Positions 1 through 8,722 of a stretch of 64,000 nucleotides of DNA are shown here, one piece after another. Position 1 is the stretch's first letter; the number at the start of each line of letters is the position of its first letter. The position numbers and the translations under genes were made by a program. The stretch comes from Xanthobacter autotrophicus (GTDB lineage: Bacteria > Pseudomonadota > Alphaproteobacteria > Rhizobiales > Xanthobacteraceae): contig NZ_VAUP01000009.1 in assembly GCF_005871085.1 (NCBI RefSeq), forward strand, positions 50,039 through 114,038, given 5' to 3'. The notes under the pieces were generated by a model, which worked only from the letters and a program-made list of their open reading frames with translations, was not told where the DNA came from and searched no databases.

Positions 1-190
1 CGCCTGCGCCGGCACCGAGGGCCTGCCGGGCCTGACGCCGCCACAAACCAACGTGCGGGAGGTGCCGGACAATGCCTTCCCGACCATCGGCACCACCGCA
101 CCGTCGAAGCGCCCCCCGCCCCTCACCCCGGAAGCCCAGCAGAAGCTGCAGCGCGACCTGGAAAACCTCGCCCGCACCCAGGAAAAATAG
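1..190 (+). CDS. C-terminal end of a small protein, probable lipoprotein (partial)
   Basis: An open frame runs from the window edge to TAG at 188-190 and gives the last 62 residues of a protein. It begins Ala-Cys-Ala-Gly-Thr-Glu-Gly, which looks like a lipobox cysteine followed by a flexible mature N-terminus, then a Pro-rich stretch and a short charged helix ending LENLARTQEK. If that Cys is the lipidated residue, the mature protein is only about 61 residues and almost complete here. The signal peptide lies outside the window, so the lipoprotein call is inference. No enzymatic motif is visible and the function is unknown. Confidence 0.55.
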   Translation, partial: ACAGTEGLPGLTPPQTNVREVPDNAFPTIGTTAPSKRPPPLTPEAQQKLQRDLENLARTQEK

Positions 191-345
191 CCGGCCGCGC
201 CCAATCGGATGAATGCTGCAGTGCGGTGGACAGGGTTCTGCCGCACTCCCATCGCAATCATCGCTTTTCCAATCGCACAACAGTGCTAAAAAGCCCGACT
301 GCCGCGCCGGGAGACCAGTAACAGCGCGGCCTCTGGAGCCCTGAG

Positions 346-1566
346 ATGACGACCGATTTCCACCGCATTCGCCGGCTGCCGCCCTACGTGTTCGAGCAAG
401 TGAACCGCGTGAAGGCCGCCGCTCGCAATGCCGGGGCGGATATCGTCGACCTCGGCATGGGCAATCCCGACCTCGATGCGCCCGCGCATGTGATCGAGAA
501 GCTCAAGGAAACCATCGGCAAGCCGCGGACGGACCGCTATTCGGCGTCGAAGGGCATCCCCGGCCTGCGCCGCGCCCAGGCGAACTATTACGAGCGCCGA
601 TTCGGCGTGAAGCTGGATCCCGACAAGCACGTGGTGGCCACCCTTGGCTCGAAGGAAGGCTTCGCCAACATGGCGCAGGCCATCACCGCACCGGGCGACG
701 TGATCCTGACCCCCAACCCGTCCTATCCGATCCACGCCTTCGGCTTCCTGATGGCCGGCGGCGTCATCCGCTCGGTGCCGGTGGAGCCGGGGCCGGAGTT
801 CTTCCACGCTATGGAACGGGCGGTGCAGCACTCCATCCCCAAGCCCATCGCGGTGGTGCTGTGCTATCCGTCCAACCCCACGGCCTGCGTGGCGGACCTG
901 GAATTTTACAAGGACGTGGTGGCCTTCGCGAAGAAGAACGACCTCATCGTCCTTTCCGACCTCGCCTATGCCGAGCTGTATTTCGACGACACCCCGCCCC
1001 CCTCGGTGCTTCAGGTGCCGGGTGCCATGGACGTCACGGTGGAGTTCACCTCCATGTCCAAGACCTATTCCATGGCTGGCTGGCGCATGGGCTTCGCGGT
1101 GGGCAACGAGCGCCTCATCGCCGCCTTGTCGCGGGTGAAGTCCTACCTTGATTACGGCGCCTACACCCCGATCCAGGTGGCGGCGACGGCGGCGCTCAAC
1201 GGCCCGCAGGAGTGCATTGCCGAGATGCGCGAGACCTACAAGAAGCGGCGTGACGCGCTGGTGGAGAGCTTCGGCCGCGCCGGCTTCCCGGTGCCCTCGC
1301 CCCGCGCCTCCATGTTCGCCTGGGCACCTATCCCCGAGCCGTTCCGCGCCATGGGCTCGGTGGAATTCGCCAAGCTGCTCATCGAGAAGGCGGACGTGGC
1401 CGTGGCACCGGGCGTCGGCTTCGGCGAGCACGGGGACGATTTCGTCCGCATCGCCGTGGTGGAGAACGAGCAGCGCATCCGCCAGGCGGCGCGCAACATC
1501 CGCCGCTTCTTCGAACAGGCGGGCACGACGCTCCACAATGTGGTGCCCCTCAGCGCCGCGCGCTGA
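346..1566 (+). CDS. PLP-dependent class I/II aminotransferase, AlaC/LL-DAP aminotransferase-like
   Basis: This 406-residue fold-type I aminotransferase is probably a glutamate-pyruvate (alanine) transaminase of the AlaC/YfdZ group. PLP-enzyme landmarks are clear: SNPT around residue 177, SDLAY with Asp205 and Tyr208, and SMSKT with Lys239 as the Schiff-base lysine, followed by WRMGF with an Arg. A carboxylate-binding Arg is likely in FVRIAVVE near the C-terminus. The ATG has a GGAG Shine-Dalgarno at 335-338. The gene directly precedes hom, an arrangement common in alphaproteobacteria, so a role in alanine or aspartate-family amino-acid metabolism fits. The exact substrate cannot be read from sequence; LL-diaminopimelate aminotransferase is a frequent but often wrong annotation for this group. 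Confidence 0.88.
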   Translation: MTTDFHRIRRLPPYVFEQVNRVKAAARNAGADIVDLGMGNPDLDAPAHVIEKLKETIGKPRTDRYSASKGIPGLRRAQANYYERRFGVKLDPDKHVVATLGSKEGFANMAQAITAPGDVILTPNPSYPIHAFGFLMAGGVIRSVPVEPGPEFFHAMERAVQHSIPKPIAVVLCYPSNPTACVADLEFYKDVVAFAKKNDLIVLSDLAYAELYFDDTPPPSVLQVPGAMDVTVEFTSMSKTYSMAGWRMGFAVGNERLIAALSRVKSYLDYGAYTPIQVAATAALNGPQECIAEMRETYKKRRDALVESFGRAGFPVPSPRASMFAWAPIPEPFRAMGSVEFAKLLIEKADVAVAPGVGFGEHGDDFVRIAVVENEQRIRQAARNIRRFFEQAGTTLHNVVPLSAAR

Positions 1567-1568
1567 TA

Positions 1569-1603
1569 CCAAGGGCCGGTGAGCCTCCCTCCCCGGCCCT
1601 TGG
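1569..1603 (+). terminator. Hairpin / probable weak terminator after the aminotransferase gene
   Basis: A perfect 11-bp inverted repeat (CCAAGGGCCGG at 1569-1579, CCGGCCCTTGG at 1593-1603) with a 13-base loop starts just after the aminotransferase stop. Only TT follows the stem, so termination may be weak, or the hairpin may stabilise the 3' end while some transcripts continue into hom. Confidence 0.5.
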
Positions 1604-1738
1604 TTCAGCCGCACGGCACTTGAGCTTCCCCTCCCGGCACCGGTCGAAGACCGGGCCATTGGGGGAGGAGTGGTGCATCCGGGCGCCGCGCGCTAAAAGC
1701 GCGGCGCTTTCCAACAGGCGAAGAACCGGTCCGATCCC

Positions 1739-3025
1739 ATGAGCGAACTGAAAGTGGGCCTTGCCGGCCTCGGCACCGTCGGGGCGGCGGTGTTCCGCAT
1801 GCTCGAACGCCGCAAGGCCGAGCTTGAGGCCCGCACCGGCCGCACCCTCAGGGTGACGGCGGTGGCAGCCCGCGACCGCAGCCGCGACCGAGGCCTCGAC
1901 CTGAGCGGGGTGGCCTGGTTCGAGGACCCGGTGGCGCTGGCCCGCGACGGCGACATCGACGTGTTCGTGGAGCTGATGGGCGGCGACGGCGACCCCGCCA
2001 AGGCCGCGGTGGCGGCCGCCCTCGACCGCGGCATCCCGGTGGTGACCGCCAACAAGGCGCTGCTCGCCAAATGCGGCGTGGAACTCGCCCGCCGCGCGGA
2101 AGCCTCCGGCGCTGGTCTTCATTTCGAAGCGGCGGTGGCGGGCGGCATCCCCATCGTGAAGACCCTGCGCGAGGCGCTGGCCGGCAACACCATCGAGCGC
2201 GTGTCCGGCATCCTCAACGGCACCTGCAACTATATTCTCACCCGCATGGCGGAGGAGAAGCTCTCCTTCCACGTCTGCCTCACCGAGGCGCAGCGGCTCG
2301 GCTATGCCGAGGCGGACCCCACCTTCGACATCGACGGCTTCGACACCGCCCACAAGCTCGCCATCCTCACCTCGCTGGCCTTCGGCACCCAGGTGGATGC
2401 CGACTCCATCTACGTGGAGGGTATCCGTCAGCTGACCCTCGCCGACCTCGAGGCGGCGGACGATCTTGGCTACCGGGTGAAGCTGCTGGGCGTCGCCGTG
2501 CGCACAGAGACTGGCATCGAGCAGCGGGTGCATCCCACCATGGTGCCCAAGCACTGGCCCATCGCCCAGGTGTCCGGCGTCACCAACGCGGTGGCGGTGG
2601 ACGGCGATGCGGTGGCGCTGACCCTGGTTGGCCCCGGCGCCGGCGGCGCGGCCACCGCATCGGCGGTGGTGGGCGACCTGTTCGACGTGGCTCGCGGCGC
2701 CAAGGGCTATGCCTTCGGCCTGCCCGTGGCTGAATTGACCAAGGCCGAGCGCGCCGCCATGCAGCGCCACGAGGGCGGCTACTACATCCGCCTCGCGGTG
2801 GTGAACAAGCCGGGCACTGCCGCCACCATCGCCCGGCGCATGGCGGACGAGCAGATCTCGCTCGAATCCATCATGCAGCGCCGGCCCGACGGGGCGGAGA
2901 CGGCGCGTGTCATCCTCATCACCTATGCGACCACGGAAGAAGCCGTGCGCCGCGCCATCGCCGCCATCGAGGCAGACGGGGTCATCTCCGCCCTGCCCCA
3001 GGTGATCCGCATCGAGAAGGATTGA
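1739..3025 (+). CDS. hom: Homoserine dehydrogenase
   Basis: Hom reduces L-aspartate-4-semialdehyde to homoserine with NAD(P)H, the branch point toward threonine, methionine and isoleucine; it is cytosolic. The 428-residue protein has an N-terminal Rossmann motif GLGTVG (residues 10-15), TANKALLA (103-110), the substrate-domain signature GILNGTCNYIL (157-167), and DIDGFDTAHKLA with the probable catalytic Lys206. A C-terminal ACT domain starts near residue 345 and probably mediates threonine feedback. It is a monofunctional enzyme without an aspartokinase domain. The stop codon is only 5 bases before the preferred glpX ATG, so the two genes are probably co-transcribed. Confidence 0.97.
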   Translation: MSELKVGLAGLGTVGAAVFRMLERRKAELEARTGRTLRVTAVAARDRSRDRGLDLSGVAWFEDPVALARDGDIDVFVELMGGDGDPAKAAVAAALDRGIPVVTANKALLAKCGVELARRAEASGAGLHFEAAVAGGIPIVKTLREALAGNTIERVSGILNGTCNYILTRMAEEKLSFHVCLTEAQRLGYAEADPTFDIDGFDTAHKLAILTSLAFGTQVDADSIYVEGIRQLTLADLEAADDLGYRVKLLGVAVRTETGIEQRVHPTMVPKHWPIAQVSGVTNAVAVDGDAVALTLVGPGAGGAATASAVVGDLFDVARGAKGYAFGLPVAELTKAERAAMQRHEGGYYIRLAVVNKPGTAATIARRMADEQISLESIMQRRPDGAETARVILITYATTEEAVRRAIAAIEADGVISALPQVIRIEKD

Positions 3026-3030
3026 CGGCC

Positions 3031-4020
3031 ATGCGCGTTGCCCGGATGCCCCAGGTGCTCGACCGCCGCCTGTCCCTGGACATGGCCCAGGTCACCGAAC
3101 GTTGCGCCGTCGCCGCCGCCCGGCTGCGCGGCCGCGGCGACGAGCAGGCCGCCGACCTTGCCGCCATGGCGGCTTGTCACCGGGAACTCGGCCTCATTCC
3201 CGTCTCCGGCACGGTGGTGATCGGCGAGGGCATCGAGGGCGAGTGCGACCAGCTGTTCGTGGGCGAGAAGCTGGGCACCGGCGGCGCCGAGGTGGACCTT
3301 GCCGTGGATGCGCTGGAAGGCTCCACCCTTTGCGCCAAGAACATGGAAGGCTCGCTCTGCGTGCTGGTTATCGCCGAGCGCGGTTCCCTGCTCAAGGTGC
3401 CGGACGCCTACATGGAGAAGCTGGCCATCGGTCCCGGCTATCCCGACGGCATCGTGTCGCTGGCCCGCAGCCCGCAGGAGAACATCCAGGCCCTGGCCGA
3501 CGCCAAGGGCGTGCCCACCTCCGAGATCACCGCGCTCATCCTTGACCGCCCGCGCCATGCGCCGCTGGTGGAGGCGGTGCGCAAGACCGGCGCCGCCATC
3601 AAGCTCATCACCGATGGCGACGTGGCGGGGGTGATCCACACCACCAACCCGCACGAGAGCGGCATCGACATCTATCTCGGCCTCGGCGGCGCGGCCGAAG
3701 GCATCCTGGCGGCGGCGGCCCTGCGCTGCATCGGCGGGCAGATGGAAGGCCGCCTGGTGCTCGACACCGAGAAGAAGCGCGCCCAGGCCAAGACCCTCGG
3801 CATCCGCGACGGCGCCAAGATCTACAAGCTGGAAGAGATGGTGCGCGGCGATTGCCTGGTGGCCGCCACCGGCGTCACCGACGGTGCCCTCCTGAAGGGC
3901 GTGCGCTTCAGCCGCGAGGTGATCGAGACCGACACCATCGTGCTGCGCGCCGCCACCGGCACCGTGCGCCGGATGACCACCGAGCACCGCGACTTCCGCA
4001 AATTCCGCCTGCAAGGCTGA
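3031..4020 (+). CDS. glpX: Class II fructose-1,6-bisphosphatase GlpX
   Basis: GlpX hydrolyses fructose 1,6-bisphosphate to fructose 6-phosphate in gluconeogenesis, and in autotrophs also serves the Calvin cycle (some members also act on sedoheptulose bisphosphate). The 329-residue product starts at ATG 3031; a TTG at 3022 overlapping the hom stop is the alternative. Family features are LDRRLSLDM near the N-terminus, AAAARLRGRGDE, and the metal/phosphate site segment VDLAVDALEGSTL around residues 88-100. LITDGDVAG and a Gly/Ala-rich GLGGAAEGILAAAAL motif follow. Its position directly after hom is seen in many alphaproteobacteria. No separate promoter is visible in the 5-base gap. Confidence 0.95.
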   Translation: MRVARMPQVLDRRLSLDMAQVTERCAVAAARLRGRGDEQAADLAAMAACHRELGLIPVSGTVVIGEGIEGECDQLFVGEKLGTGGAEVDLAVDALEGSTLCAKNMEGSLCVLVIAERGSLLKVPDAYMEKLAIGPGYPDGIVSLARSPQENIQALADAKGVPTSEITALILDRPRHAPLVEAVRKTGAAIKLITDGDVAGVIHTTNPHESGIDIYLGLGGAAEGILAAAALRCIGGQMEGRLVLDTEKKRAQAKTLGIRDGAKIYKLEEMVRGDCLVAATGVTDGALLKGVRFSREVIETDTIVLRAATGTVRRMTTEHRDFRKFRLQG

Positions 4021-4033
4021 GAGCCTGCCAGCC

Positions 4034-4519
4034 TCATTTACAGGCGGGATAGCCGAACCGCGAGATGATGACGCTCCCGGGAATCGGGTGGAAGTCGAAC
4101 GTCGACATAGCGTTCTTTTCAAGCAGGTATTGGCGTAGCGCGGGATTGTATCGCGCCAGCATACGGCTGGTGGTGTCGGCGCTGATCTTGCCGGTGCGCG
4201 GATTCCCGCCTGCATGGAACAGCAAAGTGGCACTGGGCTTCACGCAGACATTGCGGATGGCGAGCATCATGGTACAGGCCGACTGGCAGTGGCCGTCGAT
4301 GACGAACCGCTCACCGGACGTATTGTACTTCTCAACGACAGCCTCGAACTCGGCGAACCTTTGAGGCGTCGGGGCGCCCATGCCGAGCCCGAGGGCCGAC
4401 ACCGAGCCATCGGCGCGGGCGGGTATCGGCCCGGTCAGGACCGCGGCGAAGCACAATGCTATCGCCGCAAGGAAGACGCCCGGCCGCCGGCGGTCAGGCC
4501 TCATGAAGTCCGTCTGCAT
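4034..4519 (-). CDS. Periplasmic protein of unknown function with an IDGHCQSACT motif
   Basis: This 161-residue protein begins at ATG 4519; the open frame continues upstream but that extension looks non-coding. Residues 13-36 form a hydrophobic signal segment ending Ala-Arg-Ala before Asp-Gly, a plausible signal peptidase I site. The mature part carries IDGHCQSACT (74-83) and FHAGG (101-105). Similar Cys/Ser-Ala-Cys plus His arrangements occur in small periplasmic proteins annotated as ClpP-like, but a full catalytic triad cannot be shown here. The gene is convergent with glpX, 13 bases apart, and divergent from the membrane protein gene at 4842. Function unknown. Confidence 0.65.
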   Translation of the reverse strand: MQTDFMRPDRRRPGVFLAAIALCFAAVLTGPIPARADGSVSALGLGMGAPTPQRFAEFEAVVEKYNTSGERFVIDGHCQSACTMMLAIRNVCVKPSATLLFHAGGNPRTGKISADTTSRMLARYNPALRQYLLEKNAMSTFDFHPIPGSVIISRFGYPACK

Positions 4520-4703
4520 CTGTCCACCCCATGTGCTGGCGATGTGAAAACCGCCTGTGATCAGTGACGTCCCGGCCCTCGGGCCGTGACCAAACGGTTT
4601 GCCCGCGCCAGATCCACCCCGACACCTGGGCGCCCACTCAAAGACCCGGCACCCCATACCGGTGCCTCGGCCAGAGCGCGACCCGACCGGATCAAATCCC
4701 TAT

Positions 4704-4732
4704 CCGATCTCATTGCGATTCAATCAGATCGG
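4704..4732. promoter_or_regulatory. Near-perfect inverted repeat in a divergent promoter region
   Basis: Two 12-base arms, CCGATCTCATTG (4704-4715) and CAATCAGATCGG (4721-4732), are reverse complements at 11 of 12 positions with a 5-base centre. The element lies in the 322-base gap (4520-4841) between two divergent genes, about 110 bases before the membrane protein ATG. It could be an operator for a dimeric regulator or an RNA hairpin. The rest of the gap shows no coding signal. Confidence 0.45.
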
Positions 4733-4841
4733 CGCGTACTCTCATCCTTGCGCGCGGCGGCTGGTGCGCTTCAGCAAGAATTCTCACCCGAATCCGGTAT
4801 CATTCCAAAAACTGTCGTTGCGTCATCTTCTGGAGGCCGCC

Positions 4842-6092
4842 ATGGACGAGCTGATCTTCCGCCTCGCGGTCGCGCTCGCCATCGGACTGGTGGTGGGGGT
4901 GGAGCGGGGCTGGCGGGAACGCACCGAGCCGCCCGGAAGCCGCACCGCCGGCGTGCGCACCTATACCCTGTGCGGCCTGCTCGGCGGCGTCAGCGCGGCG
5001 CTCTCCCAAGCACTGGAGAGCCCAGCCGTCTTCATCGCCGCAAGCCTCGGCTTCGCCGGTGTCTTCGCTGGCTTCAAATATCGCGAGATGGTGAAGGACA
5101 ACGATTTCGGCATCACCGGCATCATCGCCGCCATGCTGGTGTTCGCCCTCGGAGCGCTGGCCGTGGCGGGCGACCCGGCCGCGGCGGGCGCTGCCGCCAT
5201 CGCCGCCACGGGGCTTCTGGCGGCGCGCGAAATGCTGCACGGCCTTCTCGCCAAGCTCACCTGGGTGGAACTGCGCTCGGCGCTGGTCCTGCTGGGCATG
5301 ACGGTGATCGTGCTGCCCCTGCTGCCGGATCGCACCCTCGACCCATTCGACAGCATCAACCTGCGGCAGATCTGGCTGTTCATGGTGCTCACCGCCACGA
5401 TCTCCTTCGCCGGCTATGTGGCGGTGAGGGTGGCGGGGCCGGAAAAGGGCATCCTCATCAGCGCTCTGGCAGGCGCTCTGGTGTCCTCCACCGCCGTCAC
5501 CATCGCCTTTGCCCGGCGCGCGGCGGCCGGGGAGCCAACCACCTTGCTTGCCGGCGGGGCGGCACTGGCGGCCATGGTCTCGCTGTTGCGCGTGCTGGCG
5601 ATCTGCATGGTGGTAGCGCCCAGCCTGCTCACCACCCTCGCCCCGCCGGCGCTGGCGGCGGCCCTGGCCTTTGCGATCGCGGGCGGCCTCCTGGTGCGCC
5701 ATGCTGGGGATGCGGAGGGCGAGGCCAGCCTCGGCAACCCGTTCGAACTTGGCCCTCTCGCCGCCTTCGCCGGGATGTTCGGCTTCGTCTCGGCGGTCAG
5801 CGGCATCCTCCTGAAATATGTGGGGCCGGGCAGCCTTTACCTCGTCAGCGCTGTGGCCGGCATCGTAGACGTGGACGTGCCGTCCCTGAACGCCGCTCGG
5901 CTCGCGGGCAACGGCCTGTCGCTGCATGGCGCCGCCCTCGCCATCCTGATCGCCATGGGCATGAACGCGCTGGGGCGGGTGGGGTTCGCGGCGGCGGCCG
6001 GTCCCGCGGGCTTCACCCTGCGTCTTGGCTCGGCCACTGCCGCTGCAGCGGGAGCGGCGCTTGTCGTCCTGCTGATCGTGCAGGGGTGGTGA
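4842..6092 (+). CDS. MgtC/SapB-domain plus DUF4010-type integral membrane protein
   Basis: This 416-residue, very hydrophobic protein begins at ATG 4842, preceded by TGGAGG at 4831-4836. The N-terminal part (about 1-140) has MgtC/SapB features: RLAVALAIGLVVGVERGWRE, then RTAGVRTYTL and a Gly-rich membrane segment. The C-terminal part (about 170-416) has roughly eight further membrane spans and matches the DUF4010 pattern, including ALAGALVSSTAVT near residue 210. Proteins with this two-part architecture are widespread, and ion or Mg-related transport has been suggested but not settled. It lies in the inner membrane. An inverted repeat in the upstream gap may regulate it. Confidence 0.8.
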   Translation: MDELIFRLAVALAIGLVVGVERGWRERTEPPGSRTAGVRTYTLCGLLGGVSAALSQALESPAVFIAASLGFAGVFAGFKYREMVKDNDFGITGIIAAMLVFALGALAVAGDPAAAGAAAIAATGLLAAREMLHGLLAKLTWVELRSALVLLGMTVIVLPLLPDRTLDPFDSINLRQIWLFMVLTATISFAGYVAVRVAGPEKGILISALAGALVSSTAVTIAFARRAAAGEPTTLLAGGAALAAMVSLLRVLAICMVVAPSLLTTLAPPALAAALAFAIAGGLLVRHAGDAEGEASLGNPFELGPLAAFAGMFGFVSAVSGILLKYVGPGSLYLVSAVAGIVDVDVPSLNAARLAGNGLSLHGAALAILIAMGMNALGRVGFAAAAGPAGFTLRLGSATAAAAGAALVVLLIVQGW

Positions 6093-6141
6093 TCGCTTCC
6101 GGTCGCTCGACGGGAGAGGCCGCATCTGGCTTGATGCACGC

Positions 6142-7941
6142 GTGAACATAGCCCTGCCGAATCGCCTCTTCCTCGACGTCGCCCGCTCCGCCACCGGCCG
6201 CACCTGGCGCGAGCGCTTGGACGTGCGCGGCGCCCAGACCGCCCTCGCCATGGCCCAGCGCACTGGCATCAGCGAGCTGCTGGCCCGCGTGCTGGCCGGC
6301 CGCGACGTGCCACTGGATGGGGTGGAGCAATATCTTGACCCCTCCATCCGCAGCCTTCTGCCCGATCCCGACACCCTCACCGACATGGGCGCCGCCGTGG
6401 CGCGCCTTGCGCATGCGGTGACGAGCGGCGAGCAGGTGGCGGTGTTCGGCGACTATGACGTGGACGGCGCCTGCGCCACCGCCCTCATGGTGGGGGTGCT
6501 GCGGGCGGCGGGGCTCGACCCGCTGTTCCACATTCCCGACCGCATCTTCGAGGGCTATGGCCCCAATGTGCCGGCCATCGAGCAATTGGCGGCGCGGGGC
6601 GTCACGCTGCTGGTGACGGTGGATTGCGGCACCACCTCCATGGAGCCTTTGGCCGCCGCCCGGCGCCTCGGCATGGATACGGTGGTGATTGACCACCACC
6701 AGTCCGGCGAGCGCCTGCCGGAGGCCGCCGCCATCGTGAACCCCAATCGGGAGGACGACCTCTCGGGCCTCGGCCATGTGTGCGCGGCGGGCCTTGCCTT
6801 CGTCACCGCCGTGGGGCTGGTGCGGGCGCTGCGCCAGAGCGGCCATTTCAACACCACCCGCCCGGCCCCGGACCTGCTCGAGACGCTGGATCTGGTGGCG
6901 CTCGCCACGGTGGCGGACGTGGTGCCACTGAAGGGCCTCAACCGTGCCTTCGTCACCAAGGGCCTCCTCGCCATGCGGCGGCGCGGCCGCATCGGCCTCA
7001 CCGCGCTGATGGATGCGGCCCGGCTCGACGGGCCACCGCGCCCGTTCCACCTCGGCTTCCTCATCGGCCCGCGTATCAATGCCGGCGGGCGCATCGGCGA
7101 GGCGACGCTGGGGGCGAAACTCCTCCTCACCCAGGACCCGGCCGAGGCCCGCCAGATCGCCGCCGAGCTGGACCGGCTCAACGGCGAGCGGCAGGAGGTG
7201 GAACGCGCCATCCTCGCCGCCGCCGAGGCGGAGGCCGAGGCCGCGCTGGGCCTCAGCGACGAAGGCTCAGTGATTGTGGTGAGTGGGGATGGCTGGCATC
7301 CCGGCGTGGTGGGTCTCGTGGCGTCGCGGCTGAAGGAGCGCTTCCAGCGCCCCGCCTTCGCCATCGCCTTCAACGGTGAGACCGGCACCGGCTCCGGCCG
7401 CTCGCTGCCCGGCGTCGACATCGGCCGCGCCGTGCGGGCGGCGCTGGAGGCGGGACTGCTGGTGAAGGGCGGCGGCCACGCCATGGCGGCCGGCCTGACC
7501 GTGGAGCGCTCACGCCTCGGCGCCTTGCGCGCCGCGTTCGAGCAGCGCCTCGCCGCCGACGTGGCGCGGGCGCGGGCCGAGGGCACCCTCTCCATCGACG
7601 GCGCGCTCACCGCTCGGGGGGCGACGACGGACCTTGTCGAGATGGTCTCCCGCGCCGGCCCGTTCGGCGCCGGCAATGCGGAGCCGGTGTTCGCCTTTCC
7701 CGGCCACCGCATCAGCTATGTGGAGAGCTTCGGCGCCGGCCATGTGCGGGCGCGCATCTCGTCCCCGGACGGCACCACCCTGAAGGCCACCGCCTTCCGC
7801 TGCGCCGAGGAGCCCCTGGGCCGCGCCCTGCTGGCCGCGCGCGGGCGGCCTCTGCATGTGGCCGGAAGCCTGGAGCTGGACACCTGGCAGGGGGAGACCC
7901 GCGTCGCCCTGCGCATCCGCGACGTGGCCGAGCCGGGCTGA
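6142..7941 (+). CDS. recJ: Single-stranded-DNA 5'-3' exonuclease RecJ
   Basis: RecJ degrades single-stranded DNA 5' to 3' in RecF-pathway recombination, mismatch repair and base excision repair. The 599-residue protein has the DHH phosphoesterase motifs: DYDVDG (104-109), VDCGTTS (160-166), DHH (184-186), and the DHHA1 motif GGGHAMAAG (443-451), followed by a C-terminal OB-fold region. These residues coordinate the two Mn/Mg ions. Translation most likely starts at GTG 6142, because the nearby ATG at 6134 is out of frame. The preceding membrane protein gene ends 49 bases upstream. In many alphaproteobacteria recJ follows hom and glpX; here the two unrelated genes at 4034-6092 interrupt that order. 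Confidence 0.96.
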   Translation: MNIALPNRLFLDVARSATGRTWRERLDVRGAQTALAMAQRTGISELLARVLAGRDVPLDGVEQYLDPSIRSLLPDPDTLTDMGAAVARLAHAVTSGEQVAVFGDYDVDGACATALMVGVLRAAGLDPLFHIPDRIFEGYGPNVPAIEQLAARGVTLLVTVDCGTTSMEPLAAARRLGMDTVVIDHHQSGERLPEAAAIVNPNREDDLSGLGHVCAAGLAFVTAVGLVRALRQSGHFNTTRPAPDLLETLDLVALATVADVVPLKGLNRAFVTKGLLAMRRRGRIGLTALMDAARLDGPPRPFHLGFLIGPRINAGGRIGEATLGAKLLLTQDPAEARQIAAELDRLNGERQEVERAILAAAEAEAEAALGLSDEGSVIVVSGDGWHPGVVGLVASRLKERFQRPAFAIAFNGETGTGSGRSLPGVDIGRAVRAALEAGLLVKGGGHAMAAGLTVERSRLGALRAAFEQRLAADVARARAEGTLSIDGALTARGATTDLVEMVSRAGPFGAGNAEPVFAFPGHRISYVESFGAGHVRARISSPDGTTLKATAFRCAEEPLGRALLAARGRPLHVAGSLELDTWQGETRVALRIRDVAEPG

Positions 7942-8020
7942 GGCGCGGCCCGCGTGGTGGTCCTGACCATGCGCCGGACGGTTTAATCCATCTGATCGAT
8001 ACTATCTGAAGGGTTCTTGC

Positions 8021-8707
8021 GTGAAGGGACTGCTCACGATCCTGCTCTGCTTCAATGCCGGCTTCGTGGATGCGGCCGGCTTTGTCGCCCTCGGCGGGCT
8101 ATTCGCCGCCCACGTCACCGGCAATATCGTGATCATCGCAGCGGCTGTGGCCCATGGCGATATGCCGTCGCTGGCCAAGATCATCGCCATTCCGGTGTTT
8201 GCCGTGGTGGTGATTGCTTCGCGGCAGTTCAGCCAATCCATGGCAGCCCGCGGTCGGGACGATTTCCGCATGCTGATGGCGGTGAAGCTCGTGCTGCTCG
8301 CCCATGCGGCGCTGGTGGCGGTTCAATCGGGGCCCTTTCCCGATCCAGACACGACGGCCGCCACCATGATGGCGATGACGCTTGTCAGCGCCATGGCGTT
8401 GCAGAACGCGCTCCACCGCACCCACCTCACCGACACGCCACCCTCGACCGTCATGACCGGCACGCTCACGCAGATCCTGCTGGACCTGAGCAGTCTCTGG
8501 CGGCCGGTGGCGGGTGCCGATGTGGCGCAGAACCGCGCCCGCCTCGCCCGCATGAGCACGAATCTGGGCGCCTTTACCTTGGGCTGCGGGACCGCCGGCC
8601 TGCTCTATCTGACCGTGGGCATGTGGTGCATGCTGCTGCCGCCGCTGGTCGCTGCGGCGGAGATCTTCACTTTGGGGCCGGACAAAAGCGCCGTTGGGGT
8701 CGGCTGA
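8021..8707 (+). CDS. YoaK/DUF1275-family inner-membrane protein
   Basis: This 228-residue membrane protein has the DUF1275 signature GFVDAAGFVALGGLFAAHVTGN near the N-terminus (about residues 14-35) and some six hydrophobic segments. The middle segment MALQNALHRTHL and DTPPSTVMTGTLTQ (about 125-150) also fit the family. The likely start is GTG 8021, as no in-frame ATG lies upstream. DUF1275 proteins are uncharacterised; transport has been proposed for some members without direct proof. The gene stands alone after recJ and converges on the small gene at 8723. Confidence 0.8.
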   Translation: MKGLLTILLCFNAGFVDAAGFVALGGLFAAHVTGNIVIIAAAVAHGDMPSLAKIIAIPVFAVVVIASRQFSQSMAARGRDDFRMLMAVKLVLLAHAALVAVQSGPFPDPDTTAATMMAMTLVSAMALQNALHRTHLTDTPPSTVMTGTLTQILLDLSSLWRPVAGADVAQNRARLARMSTNLGAFTLGCGTAGLLYLTVGMWCMLLPPLVAAAEIFTLGPDKSAVGVG

Positions 8708-8722
8708 ACCCCCGCCCTGCCC

